64,000 nt of DNA from the NCBI GenBank assembly GCA_030272155.1, contig CP126192.1, positions 5,738,501 through 5,802,500 of the forward strand, given 5' to 3'. Position numbers and translations under genes: made by a program. The notes beneath the pieces are model-generated. The model did no database searches. It was given only the letters and a program-made list of their open reading frames with translations, and was not told where the DNA came from. Numbering within the stretch: the first letter of the stretch is position 1; each line of letters begins with the position of its first letter. Positions 34,572 to 47,166 of this stretch are shown here, in pieces. The stretch is from Tetradesmus obliquus (lineage: Eukaryota; Chlorophyta; Chlorophyceae; Sphaeropleales; Scenedesmaceae).

Positions 34572-35564
34572 GAAGCAGCATCTGCATTTGCTGCTGTGGC
34601 TGCTGAAGAGCTGCTGCTTGCGTCTGCTGCATCCACAGCTGCTGCTGTTGCCGCCAACAGATCTTGCTGCTGCTGCTGCTGCTGCTGCAGCTCAGCTTGA
34701 CTAGGCACCTCTAGCCCGCCAGGAGCCTGACTCGCTGCTGTTGCTGCTGTGCTACTGTCAGCTCCAGCTGAAGGCAGATGCCCTGGTTGTGTCACTGCTG
34801 CTGGGCTGCTGCTGCTCCAGAGCTGCTGCTGCAGCTCCTGCGGCGGCAGCAGCAGCACAGCCTGGTCACTGCTGCTGCTGCTGCTGCTGCTGCTCCTGCT
34901 GCTGAAACCGTCGTGAACGCGTGCGAGTGCTGCTCGCATCCAGCTGTCTTTTGGCTTGTAGCCAAGAGAAGCAAGCGACAGCAGCAGATCCACAGTTTCA
35001 CCTGCAGCAGCAGGCAGGCAAGCACGGCAGGAACAGCACAGGACAGCGTCAGCAACTGGTCATGCGCATGTATTGATCAGCACCATATTACATGTAGCTT
35101 ATTACAAGCAGCTGCCCCAAAAGGAGGAGCCAGCAAAAAGGCAATGCTCGACGGTGACATACTAAAATGGCGCACGCTGCTTTCAGGACCATATATCATC
35201 GCCAGAACTGCCTGTGTCTGCTGGGTTGGCCATTTCCCAGTACCACCAGCAGCAGCAGTGTTATACACCAGCCGCACCAACACACCTCAAGAGACCTGCT
35301 GCAGCACGAAATGGCTAGCATTGTCTGTGTCTGCTGTGTCGGTCATAGCCGCCACCAGCAGCAGCAGCAGCATGCACACCGGCACCATCAACGCACCTGG
35401 AGAGATCTGCTGCAGCATCGGCTTCACTCGCTCGCACAGCGCTGCTAGCCAGCCTGCATTGGGTGCATACTTGGGCATGCGGGCCAGGCCATGCATCAGC
35501 TGCATCAGCTGAGGGCCGCTAAGCTCCTGAGCATCAAAAGCACGCCGGCTGATGATCTTCACCT

Positions 35565-35615
<51 letters not shown>

Positions 35616-36384
35616 CAACAGGCAGGGAAGCAGGCACAGGTTCTCAGGGTTTCTAGCAGACAGCAGACAGGCAGGCAGGCGCAACGCGTATGCACCAGGC
35701 ATCCAGTAGGCCCACAGCGCCCTTGTGGCTGCCAGGAATGACTGCGTCACACCGGTAAGGCCCTGTACTGCGCTGTGCACAGCATGGATGCCCAGCGCTG
35801 TTCAGCAAGCAGAAAGTACCTGAACTACTGCACAGCCACCATGGAGTGCTTTCCACACATTGCCTGCCGCACATCTGCACCAAATCAAACCACACCTGGT
35901 TGAGGAACAGTATGTCGCGTGGCGTGTACCCCAGCTCGCCCCACGCCCACACCAGCGAGCACACATCCCCCGGGGCAGCTGCGTGCAGGTGCTTGGAGGC
36001 CTGCCGGTAGCAGCGCTCCACCCACGGCAAGTCCGGCACAAACCTGACCAGGCAGCAGCAGCAGCAGCAGCAGCAGCAGAGTCAGTTGCAAGAGTCATAA
36101 GCCAGGATGCCTTTGAACTGAGGGGCATGGCTTTGAGGTGTTAGCAGCTACAGCTGCAACCTATGGTGTCGACGCGGACGCACGTAAGCGCCATGCTGCT
36201 GCAGCATGCTGGCGTCAGCACGCTCAGTTATCCATGCATGCTGCTGCAATGCTTCCCTAAATGCCTGCAGCACAGGCTGCAATGCTGCCTAGGAATGCCT
36301 CCACCAACACCCTACCCTGCTGAGACATGTCATGCTGCTGCCAGAGGAGCTCAAAAAGGCCCACTAATAGCAGGAAAACACTGG

Positions 36385-36415
<31 letters not shown>

Positions 36416-37689
36416 GGCATTTGCAACAGCCGGCGCTGCGCTGCACACACAACTCACCCGACCATTGCGAGCGCAGTCAGCATCTGCGCCAGCTGCGCAA
36501 AGCTGAGCGCCCCAACCTTGTGCTCCGCAGCAGCAAGCAGGCTCTCCCAGAACGCTGCATCTGTCACGCCGCAGCTGCACATGGCTGCAGCAGCTGCTGC
36601 AAAGTGCGCTGGCTGGAACCAGCTGGAGGCCTGCAGCAGCAGCACTGACAGCTCCTGCAGTAGCATGGAGCACTCGGGCTCTGGGGGAGGGCCAAGTTCC
36701 TGCAAGCAGAAGCAGCAGTAGCAGCAGCAGGCAGCAGCTGAGGGCCTAGTAGGCATTAGTTTGTGCGGCTGGGTAGGTTGAAGCAACAGCTGCTGCTGTA
36801 GAAGTTTGGCAATTCTGTGTGCTGCAACTTGGGCGACATAGCTGTCCTCATACCGTCACAATAAGCAAGGAACCAGCTGCAGCATTGCATCAACAACCCT
36901 TGCTGCCGTGGTGTTGCCGTTCGCAGCTGCCAGGACAAAGCCATCGACCAACACAACACTGCTTCTGCACTGCAGCAAAAGCATTGCGGCCCACCTTGTG
37001 CAACACAGCAGCTTGTGACGCAACTGCTGTGACTGCCAGGTAGTTGAGCACGCTGCCATGCTGCTGCAGGAATGCCTGCAGCTGCTGCCAGTCTGCAAGT
37101 CCTGGAATCTGCTGCGCCAGCTGGCTGTTGAGCTCTGCTGTTGCTGCATGCTGCTGCTGCTGCGCTCGCAGCCGCGGGCTGCTGGGCTTGAGCTCAAACA
37201 CTAGATGGTCAGACTCGATACTGTCGGCAGCCTGTAACAGAACCGTGGACATGGCATTTTCAGTCACCAGTACAGTACACAAAGGGGCTGGTAAAACTCA
37301 TGACAGGGTGCCTGCGAGCAGCCTAGGATGCAGGCGGATGCGTGCTTCCAACGACGATTATGGAAGGTGCCCCGGGTCACAGGAAGCAGTTGAGCTGCTG
37401 CTGCTGCGACTGCTGCGGTGGCGGCTGCTGTTCAGTGGCTGTCGCTGCACAAGCACACGGCATGCGTGGCTGAAGCATCCTGAGGTGTACCAACAATGCA
37501 GCAGCAGAGCCAGCGCACCTCATACACCTGCTTCAAGTACTCATGTTTGGCCGCATTTTGCAGCTCTTTGCGAGCTACATACTGGTTTGCGCGCTTGAGT
37601 GCTGCTGCAGCTATGCTGCGCGGTCTACGTGGCCCAGGTTGGCTGGCAGCAGCTGCTGCTCTGCCCCTGCTGCTGCTGAGCTGCTGCAT
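33299..37689 (-). CDS. Octotricopeptide repeat (OPR) protein, probably organellar RNA factor
   Basis: OPR proteins are helical-repeat RNA binders, expanded in chlorophycean algae, that stabilise or activate individual chloroplast (sometimes mitochondrial) transcripts. Minus-strand exons: 37689-37519, 37231-36995, 36699-36458, 36043-35896, 35562-35397 and 35001-33299; phases close for 888 residues. Repeats of about 38 residues include LAQMLTALAMVGFVPDLPW, VCSLVWAWGELGYTPRD, TVDLLLSLASLGYKPKDSW, LATLLWACARLGFKPHPQ, LADVGWALCTLKHRPGAAW and LTDMLWALACFAAEPDREW. The N-terminus (MQQLSSSRGRAAAAASQP..RRPRS) is Ser/Ala/Arg-rich without acids, like a transit peptide. The large last exon has Ser, Gln and Ala runs from CAG repeats between repeats. 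No RAP domain is visible. The RNA target is unknown. Confidence 0.82.
35564..35615 (+). repeat. (CAG)n run forming the 3' splice-site tract of an OPR intron
   Basis: On the minus strand this is a (CTG)n tract ending in CAG directly before the exon at 35562. It replaces an ordinary polypyrimidine tract. Confidence 0.9.
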
Positions 37690-38083
37690 CGCTCGACTCC
37701 AGCTTCAGCTATCACGATCCTGTCAAACATAAGCCGTCAATGTGTTTACTAACAATGATGAAAAATCATGCGAGTGCTAGGCGTCCTGACACAAGAGTCA
37801 CTTAGCACTTCACACGTGTTGCTACGCCAGGCTGCTTCTGAAGGCACGAGCCCTTGCAACCTACGAATCACATAACGACATGTCAGCTGACTTCTCACTG
37901 AGCTTAACAACCCAGCTTCAGTCTGGCGCGTTAGTGACAGGGTTACTGTTCACTCCTAGTCAGCAGTGCTGAGCACTGCCCACCCTTCAGGTCGAGCACG
38001 CTGAGTGTTCCTAATTTTCTTACATCGCAACTCAAGGGTAACATAACAGTTGCTGGCAATGCAAGCTGCGCTGCTGCATTGCC
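37690..38083. promoter_or_regulatory. Divergent promoter region, OPR (-) and ARM-like (+) genes
   Basis: Just under 400 bases separate two outward-facing start codons, so both promoters must lie here. I see no recognised element, and no coding potential. Confidence 0.5.
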
Positions 38084-41000
38084 ATGGCATCCAAGCAACA
38101 GCAACCAGCAGCAGTGACTGATAAGCCCCTTTCGCTTGCAGAACAGGCACTGCAGCATTCCGTGTACTTTAATGCCAGCACCTGCGAAATCAAGGGAGAT
38201 GTAGTGCAGCTTGCAGCTGTTTGGGTGAGCACTTTACACACCCGCCGCGTAGCAGGGACAATACAGCACATGTCACTGCAGTACGGTACTGCTTAACGCA
38301 CATGCCATGTACCGGCTGTCCAACCTCTTGCTGCTTGCTGAGCCTATCTTTGTTTATTGTTGTATGTGCTATGCAGAGGTCTGGCCATGGGCCAGTAAGC
38401 AAGGTGTGTCCTCAGCCGAGCATGTTGTGCCAGTGGTGCTGCGCATGCAGCAGGTGTCGCAGGCAACCAGCCAACACCTCTGCAATCACAGCATGCATTC
38501 AGCGCTTGAGCCCAGCCCCCCAGCTTTTTCACAGCATGCATGACGCCATATGGACCTGGTATGTTTCAGGTCACTGGGATACTAAAGCAGCAGTGTGTTC
38601 ATGCGGTGCTGGCTAGATCATGTTCAATCGTCTGACAGCAGCAGCTGCACCTGCATGTACTCCATACTGTGTTGCTGCAGCAAGAGGCTGGGCTGCTGCT
38701 GTGGTACCACTGCCACAGAGGCGAGGATGGGCAGGCAGAGGTTGCAGCAGCAGGCGTCATAAACAGCTGCCTGGCCACACTCAACAGCCAGGATGCTACA
38801 ACAGCAGACAAGTCGATTGCAGCAGGTGCGGTCGCTATAGCTGAGGTCATGCACGCTGCCATAGCAACGTGGGCTCCCTCCTGCAAGCTGATGGAGGCAG
38901 AAGAGAACTTACCATAAGTATAGGGTAGTTTGATGTGTCCTGCAGAACCAACAGTGCCAGCAGCCAGCAACCGCGCAGCCCACAGGTGCCAAGCATGTCC
39001 AGCAGTGCAACAGTTACAAAGTGCGTGTGCAAGAAAGCGTACATGCTCTCCTCCTGAACCTTTGCTGCTGCAGGCATCCTGCTCACGCTGTGCCAGGCAG
39101 ACCCCAAGCAGAAGGAGGCAGTGGTGAAGGCCAAGGCAGGGCCTGACAGCTGCTGCCAGGTGCTGCACGCCTGCCTGGCTTGTGCGGACTGCATGCCACG
39201 CCATGTTGTGGCGCTGCTCGCAAGCCTGGCTGCCAGCCCACTTGTGAGTGTTGATTCATTATGACTACTGCAGCTGTTGGATCAGCAAAGAAGCGGATAA
39301 GTTAACGCAGCAACTGTGCAGCGCCTGCAGGCAACAGTGGCACCCTGGGAGAGCTAGCACAGCTGTACTGCATACACGCAGATACAGTAGCAGCAGCTGT
39401 AGCAGTCGCTCTGACGGAATATACACAGGTGGCAAAGCATGTGAAACATCAGCTTCAAATTCACCCTCTGCTGCTGCCCCTGCTGTTTCCTGCAAGCACG
39501 CAGAGCCTAGCAGTGCTGCTGAAGGCGCTGCAGGGTGAGGTGCCCTGGGCCGCGTACTGCCGCCTGCTGGCGGGCAGCAGCAAGGACCACGCTACAGCCA
39601 TCAGCACAGCAGACCTTGTGCGCAGCCTAGTCACAGGGGTGAGCAGCTGCTTCTAGGGTGCAGCACAGCAATGCCAAGGGCAGCTGTCAAGGATCATTGA
39701 CAAGTGCTTGCCGATTACTTGAGGCGCTCATGGTTGCAACAGCAGTGCCTGCATATGATATTGTGCTAACTCCTGCTGCTGCTTGTGCCTGCTGATATCT
39801 GTGCGGGCTTTGCAGCATGAAGTGCTTGCTGCTGAGGCTGCAGCCAATGGGCTGCTGCAGGCGCTGCTGTGCTGCGCAGCCAGCCACAAGAGTGCTGCTG
39901 CTGTGGCAGCTGCAGATGCTGCTTTGCAGGCGTTGTGTGAGGCAGCTCCTGGCAACAGGGCACAGCTGGGGGAGCTTCCAGGTGAGTGCTTCCAGCTGCT
40001 GGTCTATTGCGTTTACAACGCTCATGAGTAGTGCCTGGCAGTTGCATCAGGCTGCTGTTGTTGCAGCAGCACGCGGCGTGTTGGCCAGAGGTTGACGTAC
40101 ACCACTGCATGCTGCGCCAGGGAGCGACAAGCGCCTTTGCACCAGGAAGCTTCAAGCCAAGGCTTTGGAATCCATGCTGTCTTGCGCCCTGCACCCCGTG
40201 TCGCGTCCAGGGGCCATTCAAATCCTTGTTGACCTACTGGGCCCGCCTCCTGCAAGCATTATTGCCTGGGAGCAGCAGGAGTACAAACACATCCTGCACC
40301 CGCCACCCCCACCAGCAGCGGCAGCAGCAGCAGGAGCAGCAGCACAGTCCCAAGCACCTCACGTAACCATTGCCCTGCCAGGCTCCAGCCAGCTAGGCAG
40401 CGCTGAGCAGCAGCAGCATGATTCGCAGATGCAGCGGACAGCGTCAGGCAGGCGCCTGCCGGGTGGCTGCAGCACGGGCAGCATGCGCACTTTTGGCGGG
40501 AATCCTGCAAGCGGCATCCTGCGGGGCAGCATGACGCCTCGCAGGACAGGCACGGGTGCGCTGGAGGATGTGGGGGCGCTGGGGCAGAGCAAGGCTGCGC
40601 GGAGCATTAAGCCTACCAAGTGAGCTGCAGCTGCAGCTGCGCTGCTTAGTAGTCGATAGCACGCCTGCTTCCGGTGTTGCTTTGAGGCGTGCACTCAGCT
40701 TGATGCTCTCTGCTCGAGACAGGGCACGAACTTGAACAGGCCATCAAGCGGCTTTGCTTTAAACCTATGCTACAATATCAACAACAGGACCTGCCATGCA
40801 TGTTGGCGCGCAGGTCGATTCGGCTGCCCGACATAGGTGAGGCTGAGGGCGCTGGCGCAGCAACTGAGGCCAGGTTGTCTGACCGCGCGCTCAACTCCAA
40901 GAGCAGCGTGGCGCGGCGGGGCGGCTCCTGCACCGGCTCGGATGGGGCTGGCAGCATTGCGGCCGGCCGCACGAAAGCAAAGGTGAGGGTGACCAGGGCA

Positions 41001-42520
41001 ATTGCTGCTGCAGACATCAAATCTATACAAAAATGAAGTTCTTTGTTGGTTACCACTGGTTGGCAAGTTGGTCAAGCAGCATCTTCCCTTGCCTTGCAGT
41101 GTATGATGGGGCGGCCGGAGAGAGAAGCAAGCCTGGTGCGTTCTGTTCTTTGCTGACTGGTGCACCGAGTGTTGACTGTTTGACCATATGAATGCTGCTG
41201 CAGGGCTTCCGCCACCTCACCATATCCTGCCCTGCCGGGGAAGCACCAGAGCTGCCCCAGCCAACGCAGCCGCTGCTATGCAAGAACAGCACAGCACTGA
41301 AGTGGCAAGGCCCTGTGCCAGATGCCACACGCGCGGCCGTTGCTGGCGTGCTGTCGGAGTTGGTGCAGCTGCCGCAGCTGTGCAGGGCCGTGCATGACAG
41401 GCTGGGCGCGTCACGGCTGTCTGCGCTGCTGGCTGCTATGAAGGCGATTGCAGAAGGTGGAGGAGGTGGGTGCCTTGACTTGTTCTGTAATGGTAGTGTA
41501 CTTGTTCAGAAGTGTGCACTGTGATTTCGTGATTAGTCTGCCCACTGCTGTGCTGTGAGTTGAACCATCACATAAACTGCCCGGCAGTGAGTTAGTAACT
41601 CACAGAAGGCAAAGTGGCCACTGTGACTCAACAGCAGCTGCTGTGATGTGCTGTGCAGGCAAGGGCGTCAAGAGCAAGAAAAAGAAGAAAGGCGGCAGCC
41701 TGACGCTGACACCTGAGAATGAAGCATACCTGTGCAACGTGTGCGTGTGCTTGAAGTTCATGACAGCAGCCGAAAACGCGGATTGCTACAGGGTGGCTGC
41801 TGCGGGCTGCCTACCGGCGCTTGTGCAGCTGGCAGCAGGCAGCAAGCAGACGCGGCTACGGCAGAGTGCAAAGGTGAGCAGGCACTACGTTGAGTTTGGA
41901 GCGCTTGCCTGGATTGACGGAGCGTGGCTGAACATACATGTGCTTCACGGTTGACATGTGTCTTATTGGAGGGTGCGCAGGCGCTTGACGTGCATTCCTG
42001 GCAAATCTATAATGTGCTGCTGCTGCTGCTGCTGCAGGCTGTGCTGTCCCAGGCCGCCCTGTTGGCTGAAGTGCATGACCTGGTGCAGCAGGCGGAGGTG
42101 CCGGAGGAGCTGCTGGTACAGGTGAGGCAGCTGAAGGAGCCAGCACAGCATGTGGCTGTGACAGGGCCAACAATTGGGCTGCTGAGGCGTGTAAGGAGCT
42201 GAGCTGAGCTGAGCGCTGTGCGTGGCACCAAGACCTACATAATCTATGCAAAGATGCACATTCAGCGCATCGCATGCTCCATGACGCCAGGGGGTCAAAA
42301 CCTCCTGCAGACCTAGTCAAGTGCAGCTGTTACAAGTTGACATGCAACTGATTGTAACATCTCCGTCAACATCTGTTTGACATGCAGTGTCCGCTGACTG
42401 TGCCTGCAGGCGCCGCTGAAGCTTGTTGATGAGGAGCTGAAGCAGCTGCTGCTGGAATTTCCTGACCACACGCAGCGGCTGCAGCGGCTGGATGACGTCA
42501 CCGCGCGCGCACGCAAATGA
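38084..42520 (+). CDS. ARM/HEAT-like helical repeat protein, function unknown
   Basis: The start is ATG at 38084 (MASKQQQPAAVTDKPLSLAEQAL). Well-supported exons are 38084-38224, 38377-38403, 39074-39243, 39429-39638, 39816-39981, about 40153-40619, 40814-40982, 41100-41135, 41204-41465, 41659-41873, 42038-42121 and 42410-42520. Exons between 38404 and 39073 (for example around 38670-38910) are unresolved. Repeated amphipathic Leu/Ala helices (AEVAAAGVINSCLATL, SAAAVAAADAALQALCEAAP, ADCYRVAAAGCLPALVQLAA) resemble armadillo repeats. A basic Ser/Gly-rich, probably disordered, region (40380-40980) interrupts them, and a KSKKKKKGGS patch precedes the last repeats. The C-terminus is a short coiled-coil-like helix ending DDVTARARK. 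I do not recognise a specific orthologue; a ciliary or trafficking scaffold is possible but unsupported. Confidence 0.55.
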
Positions 42521-44001
42521 ACACAGCAGTGTTGTGCGTGAACGGCAGCCGGGTTGTAGGCTGGGTCGTAAAGTCGGCACGGTGCAGCTGCAGCACCTGA
42601 CTGCTGAATGAGCCGTGTTTTGACGTGGACCAGTGCTTGCCGTGGGCCGGATCAGGGGCCATGTGTCGACCTGCACACAGCGCCGCACTATCATAGTACG
42701 ATGATGTGTCAGACAGATGGTACTGCTGTTACTGCTACTAGCAGATGTACCACAACTTGACCACGTGTTCTTGCATAGTGGAAGCTTGCATTGTGTGCTC
42801 CCAGAAACAGATGGTCCTCTGCGGCAGCCAAATCAGAGCCTGTCTGTTCAGGATTGTATCTTGCAAGTGTACTGGCACAGCTGTTGGCAGAGTACTGCGG
42901 TGTGCCTCTGTCATTCAGCAAAAGTAAGGCGCACAGGCAATGGCAGTGATGCTACCAGTTACAAGGTAACATGTTGGTTATGATGATGATGGCAAGCCAG
43001 GCGTGCCAGGTAGCAAAGTCACCCCTAGGGGCTTGACAAGTTGCGCCAAAAAGTTGGGCATACAGCGCATAAGCGCACACCATAACAGTCTGACATACAG
43101 CGCTCAGGCACACCAGAACAGGTGCCACAACGGGCACATGTGTCCGTGAGCCAGCAATGGCCTCACACTCTACTATGCAAATGAGCCCCGCATCATCCTG
43201 ATGCTTATGATAGACCACGCACTGAGCATCCTGATGCTTTTCAGAGACCATGCACTGAGCAGCAGAACAGGATTGCAAGCCCCAACCCAGCATGCTGATA
43301 CATACGCATGCAACCATTCATGCTGTCTGGACAGAAAGGCATGCTGCGCAGAGTCAAACACCATCTCTGCTGAAGCGGCAGAGCAGCAAGAAACTGCTGT
43401 CGGTGACCATCCAAGCATCTGTGGGTCAAAAGCTGCCGCGCACACAGCCTATACATTATATCCGCTGTTATGAGCTGTAACTGCTCAGCAGCAGCACAAC
43501 AGTTTTATGCTCCTGCACCATAGAGTTCCCAGTTCAGTAGTATGAAATATGCAAGCAATGCGAGTTCCTAGGGTGCTGTGCGAAGGTATGGACCTGCTGC
43601 TGTAGGACGGCTGCTGACAATGCACTGGGCAGACACACAAGCAAAGATGCTGCATGCCAAAGCGTGCCTCTGCATGCTACAAATTAAGAAGGCATCAACA
43701 GACAAAGAAAGGGCGCTAACGCTCGCAAGAACAGCACAAATCAGGCATGCAAATGCAACACAGCTAGGCAAAGCCAGCGTCTTGACTGCCAGACAGACCA
43801 TAAATAATCGGTTTGGGCAGTGCTGTTACCTGTACAACAAGAACATGCACAGCCGGATCAGCACACCTCACAGTGTGCCAAACTAAATCCTGCAAGCAGC
43901 GGCTTGAAGCCTTATGCCCTTGGCAGACGAGGCATGATGCATATAGACATGAACAAAACAAACAGTCCGATACACACACATGCGATCCAGGCCCTAAACC
44001 A
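42521..44001. other. Convergent intergenic region
   Basis: No gene was recognised between the ARM-like (+) and Cys-rich (-) genes. It contains a short tandem duplication at about 43190-43262 (GACCACGCACTGAGCATCCT-type unit, two copies) and a TGTAA at 43476 that could serve the ARM-like gene. Confidence 0.45.
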
Positions 44002-45720
44002 TTAAACGCCTGCAGGCACGCTCCCTGGCTTAGGGTTCACATAGAATGAGCGCACATCGAGCAACGGCGCTCCTGTGCGCAGCGTACACGTGCCTGAGAT
44101 AACAGTTACTGCCCAGCAGCCTGGGTTCTTGTCGCACCAGGACCTGCAAGCCTCAACTGCTGCTGCATCTGGAGCCGGCATGCTTGCCACAACTCCCTGA
44201 TCATCAGCCAAAGGCACTCCCATCTTTGACTGATCAGCAGCACTGAAACTGGAGATGTCCAGCTGCCTGTACAGGCCACTCTTGCTGCCTGAAACAGCAC
44301 CGATGAACCCTGAACCCATGAAAGAGCCCATCTCAGACCCCTGGCCCACTGCACCCACAGCACTGATCGTGCCGCTGACAATGCCGCTCGGAATCAGCTT
44401 GACCAGCAGCCTTGCAGGAGCACCCTCTGCAGCTAGCTGCATTGTGCCGCTCCTGCACTTCCCTGTCGCATAGTCATACTCAGCAAAGCAGCTGACGCCG
44501 TTGTCTGACTTGGTCCGGCAGCCTGCCACGCAAGCTTCTGCGGCGATGCTTTGTGTAGCAGTGAACACACTGTCAGGCAGGCCCCACACCTGCCCAGCAT
44601 GCACAGCCTGCTGTGACAGCCGCGGCGTGCATGCATCAATCGTAGTGGATCCCTGGCTAAAGGTAATGCCCTCTGAATCATACAACTCCTTTTGTCCCTT
44701 TGATGACACGTAGGCATACTTTGTGAGGGGGCAAGCAAGGCAGATCTCGCCATCTCCTGCGTGGTTGAGTGCATCCCAGCCGTTGTAGCCTGTCTGGTAG
44801 AAGCCGTAGCTGCACATGCTGCAGCTGACTGCCGCCTTGGAGTCGGTGCGGCCATAGCCTGGAATGCACTCTGCAGGAGAGAGGCAGCAGGCAAGGCAAG
44901 GAGGTGTTAGGAGGTAGAATAATAGGACGCAGAGCAGAGATACAGACAGTATGACGAGAGCACATGGAGCAGTGCCACAGACCAGCAAGAAGCGATGATG
45001 CAAGGAGTGCAGCTGGTGTTGCAGCTACCTCTGGTGCCCAGGCAAGTGCTGCAAATAAAGCGAAGCATGCAACCGCATAGACTCATGCAGCACACATCAC
45101 TTGAAGTTACAGCTGTCACTCGCTGCCAGTCAAAGCAGATATATCACTCACTGTTGCAGGCGGAGTTGTCGGCCCCCTGGGTGCCATTCTTGCTAGTGGT
45201 GAAGCTGGCACTGCAGGCGGTGCAGCGCGTGCCAATCTCTCCACCGTTGGAGTACGTCCCAATCGGGCACAGCGCCGGCGGCAGCGTGGCATCACTGGCT
45301 GTCCCTGTCAGCTGCACATCATCTGGAATGCCAAAGCCTGGAGCTACCACACAGTCCTCCGGGCCATCCTGAGCAGTATCCATATCCTCCGGGTTTATAT
45401 CTGTTGTGCGGCCAGCAGGGCAGGCAGTGCAGGCAGTGCCAGACCCAGCAGGGTTCCATGTGCCTCTCGGGCAAGCCGCCACACTCCCATCGGCCGAAAA
45501 CACGCCCCAGCCGGCCGCATTTGTGCATTCGGTGTAGTTGACAGCGCCAAGGCGCAGCGTGATCTGATTTGGGAAGCATGCCATGCAGGGCTGGTTCCAC
45601 AGGCCGAAGGAGCGCATGTCTTGTGCGCTGTAGGTGCCATTGGGGCAGATCGCTGCGCGGAACTGCTCTGGGTCTTCGGTGCCTGGCACCTTTTCCATGC
45701 CCCAGCCTGCTTCGATGTCT

Positions 45721-45755
<35 letters not shown>

Positions 45756-47128
45756 GGAGAATATTAGAGACCCCTGGCATCTGGGAAAAATCGAAGCAGC
45801 AATGCAGCATGACATGCCAGCAGGGGTGCAAGCTGCTTGCAGCTTGTCACAATCCAACCAAGCGCGCATACTAGGAGCAGCAGCACTCACAGCATGCGTC
45901 TGCTGATGTCGCCACCAAGCTTGTGTTGTCGGTGCCAGAGCTGTCAGCTTCAATCAAGGCACTCAGGATGCCAGCTCCACAGGCAGCGCATGCCTTGGTG
46001 CCATCAGTGTCCTGCACTGCTGTGTTGTCCCAGCCGGCCCAGCCGTTGCGGTAGTAGCCTTGGCCAGCAATGTTTGTGGGGCACTTGACCAGCTTGCCGG
46101 CTGTTGCGTCCAAAAAGTAGCCAGGAGGCACACCTGCAGAGCCAGCAAGCAGCAGCATTATTAGCAGTTGTATTAGCGAGAGTGTGCTGCGGGTTAGGCA
46201 GGTGCTACACAATAAATGCATGCATCTCGCAACGTGTGACCAGTTGGGTTGCCCTCACTGTCACGTGCAGCAGCCTTTTGCAAGCAAACCCTTCAAGCAG
46301 CAGTTGCTGAAACCCCAATAACACACACTCTTTGTTTCAAAATACAGATGCCGCATATAAACATACACTTTTGGTCCTTGTGCACTCACCGCAGTTGGCA
46401 ACAGAGCTCGTGCCTGTGCTGAGTGTAGTAGTGCCCAGCGGGCACGGCTGGCAGGTGGAGGCGCCATCAGCAGGCACGGCCCCGCCCTCAAAGTAGGTTC
46501 CCTTGGGGCAGGGGTCCGGCTCTGCACTGCCGAGGCCATCCACGCCCTGACTGGCAATTGTGTCCTGGTTGATGTTGAAGCCAGGCAGGGCAACTGCAAG
46601 AAAGCAAAAGGCGGCATACATCTGGACGCTTGGAGATGTGTTTTGTAGATGAAAGAGGAGTGGCATAGCAAAGGCACAGCAAGGCATCACTTTAGTGCAA
46701 CAATCTAGCGTTCACAGCAGTTGCTGTCATGTGCCCTGCCTTGAGGAGCTTGTCATGTTTGCTGTCTGCTACACACTTCTAGCCTGTTGTGGCTGCTGCC
46801 TGCAAGATATGAGACTCACCGTTGCACGCTGCCATGCTTGTTGCGCCGCCTTCCTCTTTTGTGGTTACGCCCTTGGGGCATGAGAAGCATTTGGATGCAG
46901 CTGGCGAGCTGACCTTGACATAGCTGGCCCTGAAAGTGCCCTGGTCGCAGCTGTACACCTCGCCACCTGACAGGTAAGCGCCCGGAGGCACCACTGCACA
47001 GCAGCAGCAACACAACCACGCACGCAGCGGCAGGGGTCAGCAAAAAGGTAACTGTGCGACGTTGCTGGTTGTGGGCAGCACAGTCTATTTAATCATGCAC
47101 AGCACTTGCTTACGCTATAGCAAGGTCA

Positions 47129-47166
<38 letters not shown>

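Noticed and set aside
36257-36445. Extra OPR exon (VGLFELLWQQHDMSQQGRVL frame)
   Set aside because: The exon ending at 36458 joins directly and in phase to 36043 to make an unbroken OPR repeat, so this frame is intronic.
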